Positions 1 to 6,858 of a stretch of 19,468 bases of DNA are shown in pieces. The notes beneath the pieces were generated by a model. That model ran no database searches. It was not told the DNA's origin and was given only the letters and a program-made list of their open reading frames with translations. The position numbers and the translations under genes are program-made. Numbering within the stretch: the stretch's first letter is position 1; each line of letters opens with the position of its first letter. Where the stretch lies: contig CAZQNO010000056.1 of assembly GCA_964594775.1 (NCBI GenBank), positions 1 through 19,468 on the forward strand, in the 5' to 3' direction. Source of the DNA: CAYFVU01 sp964594775. Its GTDB lineage: Bacteria; Spirochaetota; Spirochaetia; DSM-16054; Sediminispirochaetaceae.

Positions 1-1891
1 TGTCGATCCGCTGCATGTTCGACCGAATTCTGCTTTGGTCGGATTCAATTTCCTTTAGATCTTTTTCAAAGGCGGCGATTTCTTGACTCAGGCGCAGTAT
101 TTCGTTTTGATAGCGGCGCATTTTTACAAATGCCTCTCGCAGTTCGCCGGTGAGTTCGAAGTTTTCGAGGTAGTAGACGATGGTCCCGCGGTCGATAGAG
201 GAGAGGGTCACGCTCTGCCGTCGCGGCCGCTCCTCTTCTACTACGAGGTAGTCTTCAAACGCCTTCACCGCAGGGGAAACGACCGCTTCGAAACGATAGT
301 AGGAGGCGCTCTCGCCTTGGGTGAAATTTCCCGTTCCCCTCGTAGCAACGAGCTTCCAACCGGAACTTTTTGGATGTTCAATCAGCAAGCGTTTCTCTTT
401 CGCACTGCGGTTCGTTACTCGGTAGCTTCTCACTCGTCTTTCGACTTCGGTATAGATAAAGACTCCACTCTTAATCGACATCCGGGTTCTGCGGGCGTTT
501 TCCATACCCGCTTGCGAGTCTATGAGAAGAGAACGGTCTACCGCATAGGTCAAGAGCCTCTCCTCGCCGGGAACTATCTCTCCCGATAGGGCGTCTCCCG
601 CATAGGAAGCCTTTTCATAGACCGTGTAGGGACCGGCGTTGAGATGGAGTCCCGTGTTGTTGGTAAGACGTATTCCGGCAAAGGGATTGGGCAACCCGCT
701 TCCTTCGGTATACACAGAAAGGGCCTTCGCCTCAACCTCCTCTCCCACAATGGGCACCATTGCGGCAGCGTGGGCATCTATGCTGAGGGGTTCGGCGATT
801 TCGTAGGCAAAGAGTGCTCCCATATCCGCCCCTTCGGCTTGGGAAGAAACCCCGAAACTTCCCGGTTCATCCTGAAGATGGTCCGCGGCCATGCTTCTTC
901 TTTCCGCTTTTTTCGCAAGAGAGGGTGCCGGTGCCGCAGATTCTTCGAAGTTGTAGTGGTCCCTCTCGTACTCCGGCGGCGATTCGATTCGTGCCATCGG
1001 AGGCGTAAGTACCGGCCGGCTGTTGTAGATGGGGCTGTAGAGGTCCATGATGAAGGAAACGGGACTTCCCGCCACCAAACTCAATCGGACGTCTCTCCAG
1101 GCTTCGTCGGTGGTATTTTCCACGATGCCCCAGCCCTGCAGATGATAGCCGCCGTTCTGCTCGATGAGCCGGTAAGAGGTCTTCCACACGGGCATTTCCC
1201 GAAGATAGCCGAAGGAGACCCGTCTTTTTCCCTCACCGCTGAAGCGTATCGTAAGCCGGTTCTCCTCTCTTTTTCGCTCCTCGGACAGCAGGGAGAGAGC
1301 TCTCTCCAATTCGGCCTGCAGCTCTCCGTCGATAAAACGCAGCTCGTCCACTTCCTCGCCGTAGACGATTTTCAAAGAACCCTCGGAAACAAGGTGGAAT
1401 TCTGTGATGGTTTTCTTCGTTTCATCCGATACCCGCTCCTTCACCGCGAGGATTCTACCGCGTATCCGTTGAGCTCCGCTCAAAACAATTTCCTCACCCC
1501 GAACCTGTGCAAGCAGCTCGGCAATGGAGTCGGCCTGGGAAGGATCGAGACGGTAGTCTCCCCGCAACCTCCCCAAGGATTTTTTCGCTTCATAGCGAAG
1601 GATGTCTACCCTTCCACCGTCGTGGTCTTGCACAACAAAGCTTTTAAGCACATCCTTCATCTCCTCCCTCGAAAACGAGATGTGCAGCTCCGTATCCCCC
1701 GCTATTTCTCCTCCATAGGAAAAATAGCCGACTCCGGATGAAAAGAGGATTACCCTGCGCAGGGCAACCTCCGCGGCGTCTGAGTCTCTCCGCTCGGAAC
1801 TTCTGACCTCCGCCAATCCTTCCGAGGGCAATGAAAAAAGCACGATGAGCGAGAGTAGAACTACGGGCATTATCCGCATTGTTGATCTCAT
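1..1891 (-). CDS. DUF4139-family exported protein, 3' end outside window
   Basis: An open frame of 630 codons reads leftward from ATG at 1891 with no stop and runs off the left edge, so the C-terminus is missing. The first ~26 residues look like a signal peptide (hydrophobic VVLLSLIVLFSLP followed by EGLA), so the protein is exported or periplasmic. The body has the hallmarks of the DUF4139 / mucoidy-inhibitor-like family: an early beta-rich segment (GVGYFSYGG), a central YLREMPVWKTSYRL and LQGWGIVENTTDEAWRDVRL, then SLVAGSPVSF, and further on IDRGTIVYYLENFELTGEL. The visible end is charged and helical (LRRYQNEILR-like, then SQEIAAFEKDLKEIESDQ), a likely coiled coil. Function of the family is unknown. 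It begins 14 bases after the small gene at 1906-2229 and is probably cotranscribed with it. Start choice between 1891 and the ATG at 1879 or 1870 is uncertain; no strong ribosome site is present. Confidence 0.85.
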   Translation of the reverse strand, partial: MRSTMRIMPVVLLSLIVLFSLPSEGLAEVRSSERRDSDAAEVALRRVILFSSGVGYFSYGGEIAGDTELHISFSREEMKDVLKSFVVQDHDGGRVDILRYEAKKSLGRLRGDYRLDPSQADSIAELLAQVRGEEIVLSGAQRIRGRILAVKERVSDETKKTITEFHLVSEGSLKIVYGEEVDELRFIDGELQAELERALSLLSEERKREENRLTIRFSGEGKRRVSFGYLREMPVWKTSYRLIEQNGGYHLQGWGIVENTTDEAWRDVRLSLVAGSPVSFIMDLYSPIYNSRPVLTPPMARIESPPEYERDHYNFEESAAPAPSLAKKAERRSMAADHLQDEPGSFGVSSQAEGADMGALFAYEIAEPLSIDAHAAAMVPIVGEEVEAKALSVYTEGSGLPNPFAGIRLTNNTGLHLNAGPYTVYEKASYAGDALSGEIVPGEERLLTYAVDRSLLIDSQAGMENARRTRMSIKSGVFIYTEVERRVRSYRVTNRSAKEKRLLIEHPKSSGWKLVATRGTGNFTQGESASYYRFEAVVSPAVKAFEDYLVVEEERPRRQSVTLSSIDRGTIVYYLENFELTGELREAFVKMRRYQNEILRLSQEIAAFEKDLKEIESDQSRIRSNMQRID

Positions 1892-1905
1892 ATCTTTCGG
1901 CACGC

Positions 1906-2229
1906 CTATACCGTAGAGAGGAGCAGCTTCGGATACCGGTCTCCGTCGGTAAGATGCATCCGTACCGACTTCGCCTCATTAAGCTTCTCGATATTCTTAA
2001 ATCCGAGCTCAATAGTCCCTAACTTACACTCGTTCTTCTGGTAGATCCGCGCATACACGGTCTTCGCATTTTCATCGTTGAGGATATCGAGACTGTCTCC
2101 GCAGTAGAGGACAACCGTAGCCTCGGACATCAAAAGCCCTAAGTCGAAACCGTCATTTGGGTTTATCACGATGGTCTTTTCGTCGAAGGAACGGTCGCCG
2201 ATTACTTTGAGAAATCCGGTCTCTTTCAT
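1906..2229 (-). CDS. Small conserved-looking protein of unknown function
   Basis: A 107-residue soluble protein with no signal peptide or membrane segment. I do not recognise the family. It is mixed alpha/beta in appearance (INPNDGFDLGLLMSEATVVLYC, then ARIYQKNECKLGTIELG). I chose the ATG at 2229 rather than the in-frame GTG at 2238 because AGAGG lies 8 bases upstream of the ATG. A good promoter (TTGCAA, 17 bp, TATTAT) lies just upstream on the same strand, and the exported DUF4139 protein follows after 14 bases, so the two form an operon. What it does for that protein cannot be read from sequence. Confidence 0.75.
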   Translation of the reverse strand: MKETGFLKVIGDRSFDEKTIVINPNDGFDLGLLMSEATVVLYCGDSLDILNDENAKTVYARIYQKNECKLGTIELGFKNIEKLNEAKSVRMHLTDGDRYPKLLLSTV

Positions 2230-2259
2230 GACAGGCACCTCTTGGTTAAGATAATCCGT

Positions 2260-2288
2260 ATAATAGTATTATTGCCGCGCCTTTGCAA
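2260..2288 (-). promoter_or_regulatory. Sigma70-type promoter for the 107-aa protein / DUF4139 operon
   Basis: Read on the minus strand: -35 TTGCAA (2283-2288), 17-base spacer, -10 TATTAT (2260-2265), predicted start near 2253, about 24 bases before the ATG at 2229. The same AT-rich patch also contains TATAAT on the plus strand (2259-2264), which might serve the divergent permease gene, but no convincing plus-strand -35 is seen. Confidence 0.6.
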
Positions 2289-2335
2289 TTACCGATTGCC
2301 ATTACTCGTTCCTCTATGCTACCCTTTGCCGGCTT

Positions 2336-3349
2336 ATGGCAGGATATTTTTCACCGGTACTCTTTACCGTATTACAGTTGCTTACGATGATGGCTGTCGG
2401 CTTTTTCATAAAGAAGTCCGGCAGATTGCCGAATTCGTTTTTTCCCTCTCTTTCCGTCTTTTTAGTCGATATCGCCCTGCCGTTCTATTTCTTTACCAAG
2501 CTCGCCTCCTCCAACCGCGCTTTTTTACACAGCAGCTGGATATTTCCTCTGGCGGCCGTCGCATATACCTCTCTCGGGCTCTTCCTCGGTTTTCTGATCT
2601 TCCGCTTTTCTTCATTCACTAGTACGGAGAAACATGCCGGAATAGTACTCAGCGGATTCGGGAATTTTGCCATCCTTCCCCTCACCTTGATGGAGCTCTT
2701 TCCGCAGACCGTACCGGTTATTGCGGAACTTTTCGACACCGACGCTTCCGTGCTCTACATCGGAACCATGGCAATGATCATGACTCCGCTTCTCTGGTCG
2801 ATTGGTTATGCTCTCATTTCGGGAAGCACAAAAAATCTCTCCCTTTCCCGTATACTGAATCCTCCGGTCATCGGTATCATTTTCGGTCTTATTGCCCTTT
2901 TCAGCCCCATAGGCGCATTTCTCAACAGCAGTGAAAGCGGCTTTGTCTATCACGTTTTTTCAGGTATACGCCGTATCGGATCGATAACCTTTCCCCTCAT
3001 CCTTATATCGATCGGTGCCATGATTGCCGATATCGAAACCCGCGTAGAAGGCCGGGACCGGCTTATCAAGATGGCCCTTGGGGTCGTCTTGGTACGCTTT
3101 CTTTTATTTCCCGCCCTCTTTTTCTTCGCCTATTTCGCCCTGCTGCGCCACATTTCAATTTTGACTCCGAGTCATCTGTGGGTTCTCTTTTTGGAGGCCC
3201 ACATCCCTCCTGCAAACAATGTCGCGACCATGGCAAGAAGGGTCGGAAGCAACGAGAGTTACATCGCCTTTACCACCCTCATTACCTACACTCTCTACCT
3301 GGTACTCCTGCCGCTCTATCTTAGCTTTTTTCTTTCTCTCTTGACTTGA
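2336..3349 (+). CDS. AEC-family (auxin efflux carrier-like) permease
   Basis: A 337-residue, highly hydrophobic protein with about ten membrane helices arranged as two halves around a hydrophilic centre (roughly residues 155-165 and 240-250). It fits the AEC / PIN-like permease family: N-terminal helix followed by KKSGRLP, then FLVDIALPFYFF, and near residue 290 the conserved Pro/Asn-rich helix EAHIPPANNVATMA corresponding to the family's AxPxAxN-type motif. Bacterial members export small organic anions or dicarboxylates; substrate cannot be assigned. ATG 2336 is the only in-frame ATG upstream of the first helix, but it has no clear ribosome-binding site. The gene diverges from the operon at 2229-1 and is followed closely by the tRNA-Val promoter. 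Confidence 0.88.
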   Translation: MAGYFSPVLFTVLQLLTMMAVGFFIKKSGRLPNSFFPSLSVFLVDIALPFYFFTKLASSNRAFLHSSWIFPLAAVAYTSLGLFLGFLIFRFSSFTSTEKHAGIVLSGFGNFAILPLTLMELFPQTVPVIAELFDTDASVLYIGTMAMIMTPLLWSIGYALISGSTKNLSLSRILNPPVIGIIFGLIALFSPIGAFLNSSESGFVYHVFSGIRRIGSITFPLILISIGAMIADIETRVEGRDRLIKMALGVVLVRFLLFPALFFFAYFALLRHISILTPSHLWVLFLEAHIPPANNVATMARRVGSNESYIAFTTLITYTLYLVLLPLYLSFFLSLLT

Positions 3350-3357
3350 ATCACGCC

Positions 3358-3387
3358 TTGACATCGATGCAGTGAAGCGGCGATAAT
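3358..3387 (+). promoter_or_regulatory. Promoter of tRNA-Val
   Basis: TTGACA at 3358-3363, 18-base spacer, GATAAT at 3382-3387; predicted start about 5 bases before the mature tRNA at 3399. The -35 hexamer lies 9 bases after the permease stop codon, so the tRNA does not depend on read-through. Confidence 0.7.
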
Positions 3388-3398
3388 ATATCCGATAG

Positions 3399-3470
3399 GG
3401 ACGATTAACTCAGCGGGAGAGTGCTACCTTCACACGGTAGAAGTCGCTGGTTCAAATCCAGCATCGTCCA
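3399..3470 (+). tRNA. tRNA-Val, anticodon CAC
   Basis: Complete cloverleaf of 72 nt: acceptor GGACGAT pairs perfectly with ATCGTCC, A73 discriminator; D stem ACTC/GAGT; anticodon stem CTACC/GGTAG with loop TTCACAC (anticodon CAC, decoding GUG); T arm GCTGG-TTCAAAT-CCAGC. CCA is not encoded (AAG follows the discriminator). Only 6 bases separate it from the stop codon of the convergent nitroreductase gene. Confidence 0.96.
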
Positions 3471-3476
3471 AAGGCA

Positions 3477-4055
3477 CTAGTTGACCAGCAAATCCGCAAG
3501 ACGGATCTTCGGCACGTGATGCACATTATTTGCATCACGATAGTACTTAATGTCTTCACCGCCGGCAATTTCGTCCAGCACCACCTCTTCCTTCGGTACT
3601 CCAAGAGTAAGAAGGAGCATCGCCTCGTAGCGGTTTTCGTCTATGTCCAAGAGCTTCATGATTTCGCTTGTATTAAAGGATGCGATGACACAGCCTCCAA
3701 GCCCCTTTTCCACGGCTCCCAGCATGATGCTCTGCAGTTGTATCCCCGCATCTATCTTCGAGGCGATGTCCTTTACCTCCTTGTCGCGGAGGATGAGAAT
3801 GTAGGCCGCAGGGTGTTCTCCTTCCTTAGGTCCGTCCCAATCGGTTAAATACCCGGCCCATTTAACGAAGGGGAAAATTTTTTCGTTTACTTCTTCGTCG
3901 GCGCATACGGCAAAGCGCAGCGGCTGCAGGTTCGCACCGCTTCCCGAAATTCTTGCCAGACCGACGAGCTCCTCTAAAACAGAGCGTTCAATCTTCTTTC
4001 CCTGATCGAATCGTCTGTAGCTCCTGTTCATTCGTATGAGATTCTTACTATCCAT
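3477..4055 (-). CDS. Nitroreductase-family FMN-dependent oxidoreductase
   Basis: A 192-residue cytoplasmic flavoprotein of the nitroreductase fold. Visible family marks are the N-terminal FMN-phosphate motif NRSYRRFD (residues 10-17), SGANLQPLRF (39-48), the long helix DAGIQLQSIMLGAVEKGLGGC (102-122) and LTLGVPKEEVVLDE followed by YYRD. Such enzymes reduce nitro-compounds, quinones or related substrates with NAD(P)H; the real substrate is not readable. The start ATG at 4055 has only a weak AGG just upstream; the ATG encoding Met9 is an alternative. It is divergent from the acyl-CoA ligase and converges on the tRNA-Val gene with a 6-base gap. Confidence 0.88.
   Translation of the reverse strand: MDSKNLIRMNRSYRRFDQGKKIERSVLEELVGLARISGSGANLQPLRFAVCADEEVNEKIFPFVKWAGYLTDWDGPKEGEHPAAYILILRDKEVKDIASKIDAGIQLQSIMLGAVEKGLGGCVIASFNTSEIMKLLDIDENRYEAMLLLTLGVPKEEVVLDEIAGGEDIKYYRDANNVHHVPKIRLADLLVN
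3515..3539. other. Perfect intragenic hairpin in nitroreductase 3' end
   Basis: Arms 3515-3523 (CGTGATGCA) and 3531-3539 (TGCATCACG) are exact reverse complements around a 7-base loop. There is no T-run on either strand, so it is not a canonical terminator, but it is the only strong hairpin downstream of the tRNA-Val gene and could help define the 3' end of the tRNA transcript. Confidence 0.4.
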
Positions 4056-4126
4056 AGACCTATTTTACCGATTACGCTTTCTCCTGTACAGCTGAAATCA
4101 CGCTGATGCAGCAATTCTCACTGCAT

Positions 4127-4155
4127 TTGATTAAGTCGAAAAAACCCGTTATTCT
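4127..4155 (+). promoter_or_regulatory. Promoter of acyl-CoA ligase gene
   Basis: TTGATT (4127-4132), 17-base spacer, TATTCT (4150-4155); predicted start near 4162, with the ribosome site AGAGGGA and ATG 4175 directly downstream. Its position inside the longer open frame is a main reason to reject an upstream start at 4106. Confidence 0.6.
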
Positions 4156-4174
4156 ATTGGTACAGAGGGAAAAA

Positions 4175-6118
4175 ATGAAGAAGACCGTACTCACCATGCT
4201 GTACGAAGCATCACGCACCTTTACCCATCATCCTTTCACGGTAAAAAAGGAGTCCGACGGATGGAGAAGCAGGACCTTTATAGAGGTCTTGAGAGACTCC
4301 CGGGCATTCGCCGCATCGCTGGTAGATAGAGGCTTGAGAAAAAATACCGCCGTCGCTATCCTCGCAGAAGGAAGCCCCGACTGGGTAAGCGGAGAATTCG
4401 GCACGCTCTTTGCCGGCGGCATCTCGGTTCCCCTCTCGATCAAGCTCCTGGCGGAAGAAATTCCCTACCGGCTACATCACTCCGAATCTCGTTTCGTGAT
4501 CGTCTCAAAGAACCAGTTTTCCAAGCTTCTCAAGGCCGCAGGAACTGTTTCTCTGCGCCTCACCGTCATTGTGATAGATGAAGACGGCGGCGATTTAGAG
4601 GAACTCAAAAAGGAGGCTGCCTCCGCGGACCTCGAAATCCGGCTCTTTCGCGACCTTCTCCTCGATGGATATCGCTTACTTGAAGATATGCAGACCGCCC
4701 TCGACAGAATCGAAGAATCCATTCGGGAAGACGACGTGGTGACCATCTCTTACACTTCCGGCACTACCGGTGATCCCAAGGGGATCATGCTGACCCATCT
4801 CAACTACTGGGCCAACTGCCACGATTCGGTAAAAATGTTCGAGGTGCCGCCGAAAGAGTACCGCACCCTCGTTATTCTTCCCTGTGATCACTCCTTCGCT
4901 CACTCCGTGGGGATCTATTCCGCCCTTCTCAGGGGGATCACCCTCTACTTCGTAGACTCTCGGGGCGGAGGAATGGCTGTACTGCGGAATATTCCCCTCA
5001 ATCTTACCGAAACAAACCCCGTGTTTCTCCTCACCGTTCCTGCGCTCACGGAAAATTTTATGAAAAAAATTCGCGGGGGAGTAGCAAAGAGGGGTGCGCT
5101 GCTGCAAACACTCTTTCGAAAAGGTATCGAAGCCGGCATCCGTTACCACGGCGACGGTTTTACCCCCTCTTCCCGTCAAAGAGATATTAAGACGGTGCTG
5201 ATGTACCGTCTTGCAGACATGATCGTTTTTCGCCGGGTGCGTAAAATATTCGGCAACAGTATTCGCTTTTTTGTAGGAGGAGGGGCCCTTCTCGATATTC
5301 AGCAGCAGTATTTCTACCGTGCCCTCGGTGTTCCCGTTTTTCAGGGCTACGGTCTTACCGAGGCGGCACCGGTTATCTCCTCCAATCTTCCGAAGAAACA
5401 CAAGTTCGGCACTTCCGGAATTGTCGCCCCCTCCGTACACTGCATGATAGTCGATGATGAAGGAAAAGAGCTTCCCGCCGGAAGCCGTGGCGAAATAGTT
5501 ATTCGCGGTGACAACGTAATGAAGGGCTACTTCAAGAACCCCGCCGCGACGAAGGAAACAATTGTCGACGGTCTCTTACACACCGGCGATCTCGCTTACT
5601 TCGATGACGACGGATTTCTCGTTGTAGTGGGAAGAAAAAAGGCACTCCTCATCTCAAAAGACGGAGAGAAGTACTCACCGGAAAGCATCGAGGAGGCGGT
5701 TATCAACAGCACGGAGCACATAGACCAAGTGATGCTCTACAACGATCACAAAGACTACTGCTCGGCGCTCATCGTGCCGAACTATCAGGCCCTCCGGGAA
5801 TACGTTTCTTCAAACGGCCTTACCGAATCGAAGGAGATTATCCAGTTTCTCGAAGACAAGCTCAACGAGTTCAAGAAACAACCGGCCTACGCAAAACTAT
5901 TTCCCAAGATATGGCTGCCCGTTACCTTTCAGGTGTTAAGCGAGGCATTCTCGGAAGAAAACCGGATGATCAATTCCTCGATGAAGATGGTCCGCCATAA
6001 AATTACCGAAGCCTATCGGGAAAAGATCGCCTATATGTACAGCGACGAGGGCAGGCATCCCTATAATCCGCAGAACATCTCCGCGGTAAAGGAACTCTTT
6101 CCCGAAATTGTCGAGTGA
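4175..6118 (+). CDS. Long-chain fatty acid--CoA ligase (AMP-forming)
   Basis: A 647-residue member of the ANL/AMP-binding superfamily, FadD15-like, activating fatty acids with ATP and CoA through an acyl-adenylate. Motifs are intact: P-loop-like YTSGTTGDPKG (193-203), GYGLTE (391-396), HTGDL with the ribose-binding Asp (469-473), and VVVGRKKALLISKDGEKYSP covering the hinge (about 483-502). Length is typical of the eukaryote-like/FadD15 branch, which has an extended C-terminus (here the FKKQPAYAKLF to NSSMKMVR region). I start at ATG 4175 because AGAGGGA precedes it and a promoter lies just upstream; an in-frame ATG at 4106 would put the start before that promoter. It is a single-gene unit, divergent from the nitroreductase; likely role is fatty-acid recycling or activation at the membrane. 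Confidence 0.92.
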   Translation: MKKTVLTMLYEASRTFTHHPFTVKKESDGWRSRTFIEVLRDSRAFAASLVDRGLRKNTAVAILAEGSPDWVSGEFGTLFAGGISVPLSIKLLAEEIPYRLHHSESRFVIVSKNQFSKLLKAAGTVSLRLTVIVIDEDGGDLEELKKEAASADLEIRLFRDLLLDGYRLLEDMQTALDRIEESIREDDVVTISYTSGTTGDPKGIMLTHLNYWANCHDSVKMFEVPPKEYRTLVILPCDHSFAHSVGIYSALLRGITLYFVDSRGGGMAVLRNIPLNLTETNPVFLLTVPALTENFMKKIRGGVAKRGALLQTLFRKGIEAGIRYHGDGFTPSSRQRDIKTVLMYRLADMIVFRRVRKIFGNSIRFFVGGGALLDIQQQYFYRALGVPVFQGYGLTEAAPVISSNLPKKHKFGTSGIVAPSVHCMIVDDEGKELPAGSRGEIVIRGDNVMKGYFKNPAATKETIVDGLLHTGDLAYFDDDGFLVVVGRKKALLISKDGEKYSPESIEEAVINSTEHIDQVMLYNDHKDYCSALIVPNYQALREYVSSNGLTESKEIIQFLEDKLNEFKKQPAYAKLFPKIWLPVTFQVLSEAFSEENRMINSSMKMVRHKITEAYREKIAYMYSDEGRHPYNPQNISAVKELFPEIVE

Positions 6119-6183
6119 TACAGAGCGCCTCACACCGTCACACCGGGATATAATAAAAATCTATTACAGCGAGATGTGCTATT

Positions 6184-6708
6184 CTACCTCTTCGCGCCCT
6201 CTAAAGCTTTTTCGGCGAGGCTGAAGAATTCCTTCACATGGATCGAAACACCGGATATGGAATCGGTGTGGCCGTCTTCACCGGTGTATTCGATATCCGT
6301 GGGATCCTGGGTCTTTAAGAGGTGCTCTTCGGCCTTTGCCGCCTGTTCAAACCACGGGGCCCGGGCATCACTCTTTTCTACCATGCCGTATTCACCGTCT
6401 TTGGAACGGGTAATCTTGTCTGTTCCGCCGTTTACATGGGCGCCGTTCCACTCGGCTTCGACGATTTTTCCGTCTTCCACCTTTAGAGTAACCATAGACT
6501 TCCAACCGGTTTTTTCACTAAAAGAATCTTCCTGTGCGAAGTATATACCGTCTTCCCACTTTTCTGCGCTTTCTTTAGTGCCCTTTTCTTCCGTTTCCTG
6601 TTTCTCGGCCTGCGCTTTTTCACCGCCGCCTCCGCAGGAAAAGGTGATTGCAACAAGAATCGTGATCAATAGTATTCCTATTCTTGTCATACTTGTCATA
6701 CTTGTCAT
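6184..6708 (-). CDS. FMN-binding-domain lipoprotein (Tpp15-like; PplA-like role)
   Basis: A 174-residue lipoprotein. Residues 9-24 form a hydrophobic signal ending in a relaxed lipobox (ITFS before Cys25), followed by a Gly then Lys/Glu-rich tether (26-50), as in spirochaete lipoproteins. The rest is one FMN-bind-like domain: DGIYFAQ, GWKSMVTLKVEDGKIVEAEW, YGMVEK, TQDPTDIEY and GHTDSISGVS (146-155). D149-S-I-S-G-V-S155 occupies the place of the ApbE flavinylation motif (Dxx[ST]GA[ST]), with Val for Ala and Ser as candidate FMN acceptor. An apbE gene lies 4 kb away. The strongest promoter in the window (TTGACA-17-TATAAT) drives it, divergently from ndh2. A GGGGG ribosome site sits 5 bases before ATG 6708; two more in-frame ATGs follow in a 9-base repeat. 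Role inferred: extracytoplasmic flavin electron carrier. Resemblance to treponemal Tpp15 is by memory of the family, not by search. Confidence 0.82.
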   Translation of the reverse strand: MTSMTSMTRIGILLITILVAITFSCGGGGEKAQAEKQETEEKGTKESAEKWEDGIYFAQEDSFSEKTGWKSMVTLKVEDGKIVEAEWNGAHVNGGTDKITRSKDGEYGMVEKSDARAPWFEQAAKAEEHLLKTQDPTDIEYTGEDGHTDSISGVSIHVKEFFSLAEKALEGAKR

Positions 6709-6713
6709 ACTTG
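6683..6713 (-). repeat. 9-bp tandem repeat at lipoprotein start codon
   Basis: The unit ATGACAAGT (minus strand) is repeated about three times, so the N-terminus reads M-T-S-M-T-S-M-T-R and supplies three in-frame ATGs at 6708, 6699 and 6690. Because the unit is 9 bases, gain or loss of copies keeps the frame. Confidence 0.85.
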
Positions 6714-6740
6714 CCCCCTATTTCTTACCATGTTGGTTAT

Positions 6741-6769
6741 ATTATATAAACAGTAAGGTTATTTGTCAA
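6741..6769 (-). promoter_or_regulatory. Full-consensus promoter of the FMN lipoprotein gene
   Basis: On the minus strand: TTGACA (6764-6769), exactly 17 bases, TATAAT (6741-6746). Both hexamers match the sigma70 consensus at every position. Predicted start near 6734, giving a ~25-base leader before ATG 6708. Confidence 0.85.
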
Positions 6770-6774
6770 GAATA

Positions 6775-6803
6775 TTGACTTTAGCCCGTCACGTATTTAT
6801 TAT
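6775..6803 (+). promoter_or_regulatory. Promoter of ndh2-polyprenyl synthase operon
   Basis: TTGACT (6775-6780), 17-base spacer, TATTAT (6798-6803), predicted start near 6810. Its -35 box is separated from the divergent lipoprotein -35 box by only GAATA, making a GTCAA-GAATA-TTGAC dyad. A second dyad, CGTCAC (6787-6792) and GTGACG (6820-6825), brackets the -10 and start site and is a candidate operator. Confidence 0.7.
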
Positions 6804-6858
6804 AGAAATAGTAATTATTGTGACGTTTTCTATTTTTATGGGATAAGGAGTACGAAAT

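Noticed and set aside
644..1741. 365-codon open frame on the plus strand (also 83-589 plus)
   Set aside because: Antisense to the DUF4139 gene, whose minus-strand frame is open for 630 codons with a signal peptide and clear family motifs. The plus-strand translation shows no domain.
4106..4174. N-terminal extension of the acyl-CoA ligase from ATG 4106
   Set aside because: It would start upstream of the -35/-10 pair at 4127-4155, has no ribosome site, and adds residues not typical of the family.
4676..5440. 254-codon minus-strand frame inside the acyl-CoA ligase
   Set aside because: Lies wholly antisense to intact ligase motifs and has no ribosome site or recognisable domain.
6683..6713. CRISPR or intergenic repeat
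   Set aside because: The unit is only 9 bases, contiguous and in frame with the coding region; no spacers and no cas genes.
6176..6778. 200-codon plus-strand frame over the lipoprotein gene
   Set aside because: The minus-strand frame has a lipoprotein signal, FMN-domain motifs and a consensus promoter; the plus frame also runs into the divergent promoter region.
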